Assembly (NCBI GenBank): GCA_030063045.1 | Contig: JAQSEB010000145.1 | Location: forward strand, 744,001 to 808,000 | Length of the DNA stretch: 64,000 nt | Source: Pratylenchus scribneri | Lineage: Eukaryota; Nematoda; Chromadorea; Rhabditida; Pratylenchidae | Reading direction: 5' to 3' | Shown: piece after piece, positions 22,801 to 29,353 of the stretch | How the letters are laid out: every line of letters starts with the position of its first letter | How positions within the stretch are numbered: the first letter of the stretch is position 1 | Translations under genes and position numbers: made by a program | Notes under the pieces: generated by a model | What the model was told of the DNA's origin: nothing | The model's input: the letters and a program-made list of their open reading frames with translations, nothing else | The model's database searches: none

Positions 22801-22866
22801 ATCAGCGAAAACGTGCAATTCAAAATCATTGGCATCCACCTTTTCAAAAATCGCCTTTTTATACAA
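16861..22866 (-). CDS. BEL/Pao pol (RNase H, integrase) fused to a Gn/Gc-like envelope polyprotein
   Basis: This frame has 2001 codons but no ATG at its opening. It continues the upstream RT frame by a -1 shift. Residues about 15-130 are RNase H (FADASKLAYCAA, ELMAALAGK, WGDSKCVLAW). H316, H321, C351 and C354 form the integrase zinc finger; Asp387, Asp450 and Glu491 the DDE core; 620-690 a DUF5641-like domain. An acidic, Cys-rich linker and a zinc-knuckle-like CTFCEEWHFDYEC (918-930) follow, then a coiled coil. From about 1045 comes a hydrophobic signal, a Cys-rich ectodomain (1068-1375), a membrane helix (1376-1403) and basic tail. A second signal (1470-1487), a second Cys-rich ectodomain with GCFNCPRGASFSLNC, and a final helix near 1955-1980 follow. 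The two-glycoprotein order mimics a phlebovirus Gn-Gc precursor. Whether it makes infectious particles is unknown. Confidence 0.88.
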   Translation of the reverse strand: MYKKAIFEKVDANDFELHVFADASKLAYCAAAYLKNCDKTNIIFAKNRLSPVKNNVSIPRLELMAALAGKRLTEYIEKEMKIEFKNIVIWGDSKCVLAWILSTKLEKMPKFVKNRIEEIRKKNNVTWRYVPTAQNPADLGTRGCTAFELKSSELWWNGPKFLKNGEWPEMPEFKLKEEFSESISEDEDNIQMNAMLKGEINVEKYNSWIKIVSNAAFFLKFLKNISKSIKFENQFMNDLRKVESVANLRKMAQIYLFMQAQIEYPPDDKIIKENVLKKGKYGLWECWGRLENNDEKPPIFIPKKSKIARILCEFYHEKNDHFGLRICLTSLREHFWIPKGRALMLNVVEKCLYCARKRLKPYAIPPMAPLPKERINKSKVFEHCGIDYFGPYLLRKDNGEIGKIYCAIFVCASTRAIHLEAAMDLSARNCIMSLRRFLAEFGKPKSILSDNGTQLKLTAKVVKEIEKYAENELIEWRFIPALSPRFGAHYERIIGIVKAGMKSAAGKRLLNFEEFRTLILEVKNIVNSRPLTYVHEAPEDVIEILTPMKILQPMRNVENFDVEFENFEIFNEKEKPAEKLAKMWKKSKDCAEAFWKKFEKEYLQYLRERADKHKNNKGKKGPPEIGEIVLLQDNALPKTLWKLAKVIELIKGKDGIIRVAKIECKGKAFTRSIDHLYPLELKTEAINKPKNNIEKTQNQGHKMKLRKRNEINYKETSDSEIENLELDAFIAENSDSESDDPLTNPNNEEWPFAEWDVDSEQRENLSVHECIYCAGMPEDENYEEIENWLENDSSDSEEFWCICPCGLGNDSDSEPIECLCKNSKKPCICQPNKGKKKKRNCRAEGEKIKKNLDNDDDEPEAMDIGGENLEEIILCPLVFERSRPRQNVPDEYLEEGVFDINRPRQGTQAEKKRPRRKCTFCEEWHFDYECRKYSSASQKIEFCVKKVAESDEKIKNLNELLEKNNKETIEYKFAFLDVVENLKKMELKVSNVEDEISGTRNCLARMQSELFSRSEGLPDGAEYPHPNHKRKNKKKQNTPKKGLSTATAVASAILIIILFLLSPIVASPCPKSIKRESVTSQSCLSEGFAIMRTENGNLCWEKMDCGSNHLQDKTHRFENYLFCGPKCECPAWADNCSFYEGHSASNSTEKDEKVRKLLNNIEADYCKKGDKCGEEKIRELLQIELYDKSKHFVNELVIDEVELVDNEYECVGNGPITGSPKFCAQNACEMNGTKFCYYAKNEIAFLVTEEGKVAIKAWGKVKAKVHDFQEEIDPRRCKSCKISCHGEGLALETSQDIGSVEICIKNGRCSFFPHPKSEIVALPSEILIADYEATANFWKEGELVKEKGIKCPGKDICEIIKCEFCIEILKNPQCASKTAIFIFGIAFYSSLSTLLIIIRLTIYGSKGIFHIFRIKYRLLNWIYRKCKRRKSKGRQSREENIEFLRPPSPNESWTAAISPLNPKPQSPMKLSLVIILILNLFILPSNQLTSITADDEHCLVNKEKQRICLFDRILELDFPANEQTIEIIFEDKANRQVGALTLDIHGMESNCVKTTKFFTRPFNAGSMSEKRCDLAGSCDIDKDSCGKVKPGDKVKELKPVNDFPGLTFCYTGGNNWPFTGCLFASSTCIFYRNYVMPGGPEILEIFECPKFEDKLIINATITKNNGKGDFETSSQILSLVPEFTANWKNLKITLNEIVKPTMPLLSKSFLSDGERIAIIDYETEHNLRAFTCQSAAQNFNNCTVSREICSCEAGTNKPNCLCIDGMKRLDILKGERALPFEHNGILLKAEEGNVLASPDFSSVRMQLEIQGLELRTEIELNSCQVKNATISGCFNCPRGASFSLNCQTDFGKSLATIICPSMKVSTVCTPEGLKKTHSVHLPNAEINEECEIFCPSSNAKFLLKGSLAAPMAEQGDEKWIVPQAESKEDEHWWTTIQLKNFGLPKIFSLLFDPTHFVIFVSTLIFLFILFYCCMPLIIRLFIRLIYKTIIPRGSVGIYPDL

Positions 22867-25800
22867 AAATTAATTTCTTCATTTTGTTTGGCCAATTCCT
22901 CCCATTTTCTAACAATATCCCCTTGTATTGGGTCATCCCATTCATATTTTTCTCGCCAAGCATCTTGGAACAACAACTTCCGGGGCAATGATACTGGAAT
23001 TAAAAGCCCCAAGGGTTCGAAAGTTTTGGCCACATTCTTCAAAATTTTCCGTTTTGTTAAAACTGGTTCAATTGGGAGTTGGCTCATTTTCAAATTTATT
23101 TCATCATTTTTCAAATTCCATTCAAGACCTAAAACTTTGGCCGAATTTTGCCCGGGATTATCCGAAAATAATTCATTAATTTTGGCATCATTGGAATGGA
23201 ACTCATGCAAATCCATTTTGATTTGCTTAAAAATTTCCTTTGCCTGTCGGCATTTTTCCATTCCCTCCTCAGTGGATTCTGCTTCGAATGATGGATTGTC
23301 AGCGTAAATTTTCTCTTTTATTTCCTTTGCCAATGGTAAAGAGCATTTATCTAGATGGTCATTTATGCAGGCATTCATAAGGAATTGGGAACAAATTACT
23401 CCCATAACAATTCGGCAAAAACGTAATTTTATAATATTTTCTTGAGTTGGCGGCAATTTAGGGTCCTTTAACCAAATGCAACGCATCAAGTCTCGATCGC
23501 TTTCGGCGATAGAGATTTGGTGGTAAGCCCCCTTTATGTCTGCCACCACAACAATTTTTCCCATCCGAAAGACCAATAAGCGTCCTGCCAGTTCCGGAAG
23601 TAACACTGGGCCTCTGTACATTTGGTCATTGAGTGATTTTTGGCTCTTTTTCTTGAAACTAGCATTGCAAACCGGCCGAATTTTTCCTTTCTCACTATTA
23701 TAAACAGCATGATGGGGCAAATAAAATGTTTGCCCGGGAGTTTCTCTATCCGGGGCTATTTCTAGAATTTTATCATTCATTTGCTCTTTCCATTTTTTAT
23801 CATATTTTTCCAACAAATCTGGCTTTTCTTTCAATTTTCTCCAAACGGATTTCAAAATGGAAAAAGCCTGGAAATAATTATTTTCAATTTGAATTTTCTC
23901 ATTTTTCAATGGCCAAGTAATTTCATAGCGGCCATCCGGTGCAATTCTTTTTGTCCGATTGAAATGTTGAATTGCCACCAGGTCATCATTTTGGCTGGGG
24001 CAATCATTGATGCCCATCCCTTCCAATTCCCAATACTGGTGGAAGTCATTTTCATTTAAATGACACATTATTTCATTTTCAATTTTTCTTGGACCTGTTA
24101 ACACTTTTCCTAATTTAGTATGCAATACGCAGAATCCTGATTTAGTTTCTTTTAATTTTAACAAATTTGCATAAAGATCGGATCCAATTAATAATGTGGG
24201 CTTTGTTATTTTAAAATAATTCTCCGGAATGAACTTCATTCTTTCTGCGGCATTTGCACATTGATTGCCCTGGATCCTCATTCGGCGCGTCACATCCTGG
24301 GCGCCCCTGACATGAATCAAAATTATTTCACCATTTTCACAATGTAAATTTATTTCATAAACGGGCATTTTTTGTTTAATTTTTCGACCGAATATGCCCG
24401 AGCCATTGAATTCATGTATTTTAATTGGTTTTAAACCCATTTTTTCTGCCCAACTATTTTCTAGTAATGATATATGGCAGCCACCATCCAAAAAAATTGG
24501 CACTGTTTCATTTTTGTTTGGATTATTTGGGTCCGAAATTTTGGCAAAAATTGTTTGGAGCAAAACGGGGTCTTCCTTTTCAAAGTCTTTTTGTTCAATT
24601 CCCGCATTCATTTGCGGTTTCGCATCATCGGAATCAGAATCCGATTCATCTTCATTTTCTTCAATTCCAGCGCACATCTTTTTTGATGGCCCTTTATTCG
24701 TCTTTTTATATTTTGGCTTTTCCTTTTCTTTTTCTTTGCCTTTATTTTGGTAAATTTTTGCACAAAAAAGAATGTTGTGTCCGGGTTTTTTACAGAAAAT
24801 GCATTTGATTTCTTTTTTGCAATTTTTTGAGAAATGGCCACTATTTAAACACTTGAAACATAGGCCCAATTCTTGGCATTTATCAACCCTTTCTTTACGG
24901 GTACTGTATTTTGGGCATTTGGATTCAAAATGGGCGCCTTGACACATTGCGCATTTATTTTCTTTCTTTTCATCTTGGGCCAATCCATACATGGCCGTGG
25001 ATTTATAATTTTTATTATTATGCCTTTTAGGCCCTTTTTTATCTTTCTCAATTACAAATTCGTCATTAAAATAATTTTGGGCTTTAAAAACTTGCTCTTC
25101 GAGCTGAATAGTTTCGTCAAGAAATTTCAACATTTCTTCTACTTCCCATTCTGGATTTGCCCTAGTTTTTTTGATAATTTCTTTTAAAATCCATTTTGGC
25201 ATTTTTTTCTGTATTTGGATTCTTATTTGCTCGTGATTAATATCTTCTCCCAAATTTTTTAATTGGCGAATAATGCAGTCGATTTTACGTAAAGTTGCCT
25301 TTATTTCGGGCACATATTGAGTGGCTTTTTTCATTTTGTTCAATTCGCCGTGTAAAGCACTTTTTGTTAGATTTTTATTTCCGTAATGATCCTTCAAAAC
25401 ATCCAAAACGGTTTGGTAATTATTTGCCGTAATGGCATATCCTCGAACTAGATCATCAGCATCGCCCACTAATGCTTTTCTTAAATACGAATGTTTTAAT
25501 TTGTCCGAAAGAGGGCGGTCGTCAATGAGGCTAATAAAATCCTCATAAAATGTTTCCCATTCAGCCACTTCTCCCCCGAATTTTGGGAGTTCAATGTTAG
25601 GCAATGCATCCATAAATGTGGCATTTAATTGGGCTTGAGTTGGGGTTGGCTCTTGTCTAGGCACTAAATCGGGCGGTTTCATCAAATCGTTTAAGATGCG
25701 TAAATTTTCATATAATTGGTTCAAACTTTCTTGCCCTGTTTCCATTAATTTTAGATGGCCTTCATCCCCATTCGAAAAATCATCAAAAACTATTTTTTCG

Positions 25801-26054
25801 GCATCCTTTTGGGCTATTTGTAATTTTCCCATCCATTCAGCCCAACGCCAATTGGCGCTTTCCAATAAATTTATTGCCCTTTCGATTTTTTCAATGAACG
25901 ATTCAAGGGACTTTTTAATGGACTCACATCGTGCCATTTTTTCAGCGCCGATCAAATCACGGTTGATTGTGAAATCCGCAGCGGCTGCCTCGTCCACGTA
26001 ACGTTTGAGACGTTCCCGGGTAGGCTTGATATTGGCCATAATGATTGCCGACAT
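22788..26054 (-). CDS. BEL/Pao gag, protease and reverse transcriptase
   Basis: This frame of 1088 codons starts at an ATG (26054). Residues about 150-300 match the DUF1759 gag domain (LPNIELPKFGGEVAEWETFY). Three Cys clusters follow: CAMCQGAHFESKC (368-380), the CCHC knuckle CFKCLNSGHFSKNC (399-412) and CIFCKKPGHNILFC (418-431). The retroviral-type protease shows FLDGGCHISLLE at 521, with DGG in place of the usual DSG/DTG. The reverse transcriptase has KIRPVCNASF, VVADIKGAYHQISI and IYADNPSFEAES, that is YADN where most elements have YxDD. The frame ends shortly after the RT at 22788 and overlaps the RNase H frame, which lies in the -1 register. Expected role: nucleocapsid, polyprotein processing and cDNA synthesis. 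Confidence 0.92.
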   Translation of the reverse strand: MSAIIMANIKPTRERLKRYVDEAAAADFTINRDLIGAEKMARCESIKKSLESFIEKIERAINLLESANWRWAEWMGKLQIAQKDAEKIVFDDFSNGDEGHLKLMETGQESLNQLYENLRILNDLMKPPDLVPRQEPTPTQAQLNATFMDALPNIELPKFGGEVAEWETFYEDFISLIDDRPLSDKLKHSYLRKALVGDADDLVRGYAITANNYQTVLDVLKDHYGNKNLTKSALHGELNKMKKATQYVPEIKATLRKIDCIIRQLKNLGEDINHEQIRIQIQKKMPKWILKEIIKKTRANPEWEVEEMLKFLDETIQLEEQVFKAQNYFNDEFVIEKDKKGPKRHNNKNYKSTAMYGLAQDEKKENKCAMCQGAHFESKCPKYSTRKERVDKCQELGLCFKCLNSGHFSKNCKKEIKCIFCKKPGHNILFCAKIYQNKGKEKEKEKPKYKKTNKGPSKKMCAGIEENEDESDSDSDDAKPQMNAGIEQKDFEKEDPVLLQTIFAKISDPNNPNKNETVPIFLDGGCHISLLENSWAEKMGLKPIKIHEFNGSGIFGRKIKQKMPVYEINLHCENGEIILIHVRGAQDVTRRMRIQGNQCANAAERMKFIPENYFKITKPTLLIGSDLYANLLKLKETKSGFCVLHTKLGKVLTGPRKIENEIMCHLNENDFHQYWELEGMGINDCPSQNDDLVAIQHFNRTKRIAPDGRYEITWPLKNEKIQIENNYFQAFSILKSVWRKLKEKPDLLEKYDKKWKEQMNDKILEIAPDRETPGQTFYLPHHAVYNSEKGKIRPVCNASFKKKSQKSLNDQMYRGPVLLPELAGRLLVFRMGKIVVVADIKGAYHQISIAESDRDLMRCIWLKDPKLPPTQENIIKLRFCRIVMGVICSQFLMNACINDHLDKCSLPLAKEIKEKIYADNPSFEAESTEEGMEKCRQAKEIFKQIKMDLHEFHSNDAKINELFSDNPGQNSAKVLGLEWNLKNDEINLKMSQLPIEPVLTKRKILKNVAKTFEPLGLLIPVSLPRKLLFQDAWREKYEWDDPIQGDIVRKWEELAKQNEEINFCIKRRFLKRWMPMILNCTFSLMHQN

Positions 26055-26566
26055 ATTGGATTTGTGGCACTTGAATCGGATGAGGCACTTGGATTTGATG
26101 AGGCACTCGAATTACGTAAGGATTTGGATGCTGATGAGCGTAGTAAGCCGGAGGCGGTGGGGGAGGAGGAGGCAAGTGTTGTTGGATTTGTTGTTGCGGT
26201 TGATGAGCGTAATATGCCGGAGGCGGTGGTGGAGGAGGAGGAGGTGCTTGTTGTTGGATTTGTTGTTGCGGTTGATCCGGGATTTGGATCACAATTTGCT
26301 GGGGAACTGCGTATCCCCCTCGGCCTCTCCTTTGGTTGTTTCTCCGGTTTTGGTTTGGACGATTACGAATTTGTTGTCGCCCTTGTCGTTCGAAATGCCT
26401 TGCCCACCGTTGATGAAATTCAATTCTTCGACCGCTTCTGAGACGAATTTGTTGATTGCGGTTTTGTTCGAAGACTCTCCGGTTTTGGTCTCGAATTGGC
26501 GATCGATTCTGTCCTCTTTGCTGGTTCAGTTTGATCGCTTTTTGACCTGTATTTCACGAACGAATT
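25957..26566 (-). other. Arg/Asn/Gln then Pro-rich leader frame overlapping the gag start
   Basis: On the minus strand a frame lacking an early ATG is open from about 26563 to 25957. It first encodes an Arg/Gln/Asn-rich basic segment (for example PNQNRRNNQRRGRGGYAVPQ) and then two blocks of QQQIQQ, eight or nine prolines and AYYAHQ. It overlaps the gag ATG by about 100 bases in another register. It could be an N-terminal gag extension reached by frameshift or a spliced intron, an upstream regulatory ORF, or simply repeat-rich leader sequence. The composition is RNA-binding-like, which is inference only. Confidence 0.45.
26135..26275. repeat. Tandem duplication of a 69-72 bp Pro/Gln-coding unit
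   Basis: Two adjacent units, each running GATGAGCGTA, GCCGGAGGCGGTGG, GGAGGAGGAGG and TTGTTGGATTTGTTGTTGCG, make up most of the proline-rich part of the retroelement leader. Confidence 0.8.
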
Positions 26567-26703
26567 ATTTTTCGAATTTTTTAATTTGGTCCTTTCGAGT
26601 GCCCGCCCTTGGTTTTCGAATTTTTCTAAATTACGTAAATAACCTGACCCTATAGAGGATCACCGGTTTCGCAAAATTGGCAGAATTTGCCCGCAAATTG
26701 GCA

Positions 26704-26720
26704 GGTTCGTAGCGGCACCA
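26704..26720 (-). other. Retroelement primer-binding site
   Basis: Two bases inside the 5' LTR the minus strand reads TGGTGCCGCTACGAACC, starting with TGG as needed to pair with the CCA end of a tRNA. I could not assign the tRNA; only the terminal part is expected to match. Confidence 0.65.
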
Positions 26721-26722
26721 CT

Positions 26723-27092
26723 TGTCAAATTTTGACTTGTCTGACTGTGACTTTTCCCAAAGACGAACGAAATAAACGTATATTTACTTTAATTTAATTT
26801 TATTCCAATTCCAAATTGTGCGAATAAATTCAATTTGTTTGTTACGAATGATTAAAGCAATGGGTGTTTGAATGAGTGGAAAAAGTGGGAGAAGTGAGCC
26901 TAATCGCCGTTATTTGCCTCTTTTTGAATAGATGGAAAAATTGCCCAAAGGCGTAGGCAAAAAACGGTGATTCGGCTAACAAATTCATGGATAGAAAATG
27001 GCAAAAGGGAGGCACAAAATTTTTGACATTAACAAATAAAATTGGTTAACAAAAATGGAAACAAAATTCAAAGATCGGGATAAATCCCGACA
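26723..27092 (-). repeat. 5' LTR of the BEL/Pao element
   Basis: Same 370-bp sequence as 16516-16885. It should hold the promoter and the transcription start of the element. On its outer side it is flanked by the GATTA duplication. Confidence 0.93.
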
Positions 27093-27962
27093 GATTATTT
27101 AAAAATTTTTATCTATCAAATAATAATTAAAATTTAATTTTGATTATTTTAAATATATATATATAATTCTCACCATCCGGATCGAAAAAAGCGATTAATT
27201 GAACAAAATTTATCGGGCATCGGCTGGACCATTCCGGACATTGACCGCTCGATTCGCAAGGAGTTCTCCGTAATTCATTGATAAAATATGAAACATAGAA
27301 GGCAAAGAATGAGATAAAAAGCGACTTAAAAAAATAATATTTTAATATTTAAGCTATTTTAAATTTTGGTAAATTTTAAACTTGTAAGTTGAATTTTAAC
27401 AAATACTTAAAAATATCTTTCCTTGTAATGAATTTAAATAAAATTTTTCATGGCTTAAATATTTGGAATTAAAAACATTTTTTGAAACAATTTTTGAAAT
27501 ATGGTCAAAATCAGCTATAAAATTTTATAAATGTACTAACCGTGAAGAACAACGAAATTATCATCATATGCCAACGTGAGCGTTCATCATCATACATTCC
27601 ATCTATCTTTTTTATGAAACAAATTCACTTTCTGCACGTCACCCTGCAGAATATTTGACCAAATGTATAAATATACCATAGCATTAGGAAAAAAGCCATC
27701 ATTGTCTGAATAAAAATTATTTATTGTGCAGAAATATTTTATGGTTAAAGTATGATTAGTATTCTAAGGGTTAGTTTACATCATGCCGAAAAATTGAATT
27801 GCGCAGAATGTGCTCCATAGCAGAAATCCAAATACAAATGTGATTTTAACAGCATACTAAGAAATAGCTTTTTAAATAAATTTAAATTTATTTATATTTT
27901 ACCTCAATTTTCACTCCACAAAAATGAATTCGTGGTTGCGCCTTATCCTGCTTGTCTTCCAT

Positions 27963-29353
27963 TATATATTTAAGTTAGTTGTTGCAAACTTTTTTTTATT
28001 AGTTATCGATTTACTCTATTGAATTGCCGAAAAATTAAATTCCTGAATACATTATTAAACATTTTTATGGGCCACATAACATTGATAAAATGAGTTTCTT
28101 TTTAAATTCTATCTTCTAATCTTAAGCAAATCTTAAACCTATTTAAAAAGTCTAGCATTTCGTTATATGATTTATGAATGACCAAGTTAAAAGGTATTAT
28201 TAAAATAGAGGATATTTTTCGATTTCTAGCAGGCAAACAATTTTTTCGACTATTTACTATTAAGTATATTAGGTTACATTTAATTTAATGTTAGAATTGA
28301 AGAGTGGGTGACTTTTTTTTCAGTTAAAAAGAGCTTGAATTTATATAGAAAAATGTAAATATTTTATTTAAAAAAAGGTATCTCATTATAAAAGGATAAA
28401 AATTGAATGACGCCGTCCATTTGCCCCCATCGATTTTAGGCCACCTCTGCTGCTTGACCAATGACTATACTCACTTCTGTTACATTTAAACTAGAGAGGG
28501 AAAAATGAAGGAAAAGATTATGCTGTTGCTGTTGGGGAAGCTTCTACTCAGACAATGGCATTGGAATATGAAGGGGCATTGTACTTATATCTTGTACGGC
28601 ATATTTATTCCGTCCACTACGATGGTCGCTGGACGGCGCCGACGTTGACTCCAAACGAAAAGTGGCAAAAAGAGAAATTGAAATGGACTAAATAATGAAT
28701 GCCAAATGTAGAATTCCATAAAAAAAGATTCAAAATAATGAAAACAGAAATTAAATAACATTTTATTAAATATTAATTTTGAGGTATTTTATGTTTTTAA
28801 AAAGTGAAAAATTTAGACAACGGCAAATAATAATTTTCAATTCTAAATTTAATTCTCCAATATAATTTTTGAAATAAAAAAACTTTTTTTTGATATGTAA
28901 ATTTTATAGTCTCATAGTAGTAAATTAAAAATTATTATAATATAGTACTTTAAAAAATCAATGTGTAAAATCTAAATTAAAATTTCTAAAAATTGATTCA
29001 TTATTACCATAATTACAATGGGGAATTATAATAAAAATTTGCCGAAAAAGAATAATGAATGACCCAGAATCACAAACCAAAATGCATAGGATTTGTCAAT
29101 AAATATTAATTGGTAATTGGTAAATATTTTATGGTTTAATCAAAAATATTTTTTTTAATTCTAAAACATTTTTTTTATCATTAATTAAACATAATATGGC
29201 CTTATAATTATAAATCAATAAGTATGAAGGAGTTCTTATTATATAATGATTATTTGCAATTCTACGGATAAGATATTCCACAAAAAAATTGAATAATGAA
29301 ATGAAAAATTAGAATGAAATTAATTACATGAGGCGACAGTACATTTTTTAATT
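27963..29353. other. Intergenic region between paralogues C and B
   Basis: The stretch next to the paralogue B start (TTAGTTGTTGCAAACTTTTT at about 27975) resembles the stretch next to the paralogue C start (TATTGTTGCAAATTTTATG at about 32330). Around 28400-28600 is the conserved upstream block shared with paralogue A, including a 45-codon frame beginning MKEKIMLLLLGKLLLRQW that I regard as chance. The rest is AT-rich without visible genes. Confidence 0.4.

Larger units (their letters stand above)
16516..27092 (-). mobile_element. Complete BEL/Pao LTR retrotransposon with bunyavirus-type envelope
   Basis: Two 370-bp LTRs (TGTCAAAT...ATCCCGACA) bound the element, and the flanking 5-bp copies of GATTA (16511-16515 and 27093-27097) are the target-site duplication. 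The element reads on the minus strand: 5' LTR at 26723-27092, primer-binding site, Gln/Pro-rich leader, gag-protease-RT frame, then an overlapping frame with RNase H, integrase and envelope-like glycoproteins reaching into the 3' LTR. Domain order and the DUF1759-like and DUF5641-like regions place it in BEL/Pao. Nematode Pao elements with phlebovirus-like glycoproteins (Cer7, Tas) are known. The two LTRs look identical by eye and the frames are open, so insertion was recent. It occupies intron 4 of paralogue B. Confidence 0.93.
15062..27962 (-). pseudogene. Four-helix cysteine-rich membrane protein, paralogue B (disrupted)
   Basis: The seven exons are still recognisable: 27962-27903, 27856-27780, 27705-27541, 27324-27174, 16471-16347, 15977-15725 and 15378-15062. 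They match paralogues A and C in order and phase. Exon 3 has an in-frame TGA where C has AGA (after CRVTCRK). Exon 5 has an in-frame TGA replacing the conserved Gly of PNEGVVER. The only GT available at the end of exon 2 (27779) leaves phase 2, whereas exon 3 begins in phase 0. Intron 4 is about 10.7 kb because a whole BEL/Pao retroelement sits in it, in the same orientation as the gene. The second half (from TLLESQLKPY to ALVNFL) remains open and similar to its sisters. I infer a recent pseudogene; a shortened product from downstream starts cannot be excluded. Confidence 0.75.

Noticed and set aside
17004..25187. Many plus-strand ORFs of 60-200 codons
   Set aside because: They lie opposite the retroelement frames, which carry recognisable domains on the minus strand.
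26005..26655. Plus-strand ORFs of 216 and 125 codons opposite the retroelement leader
   Set aside because: They are antisense shadows of the tandem Gln/Pro-coding repeat; codon texture favours the minus strand.
28505..28642. 45-codon plus-strand ORF beginning MKEKIMLLLLGKLLLRQW
   Set aside because: The matching block upstream of paralogue A does not keep the frame, so conservation is at DNA level rather than protein level.
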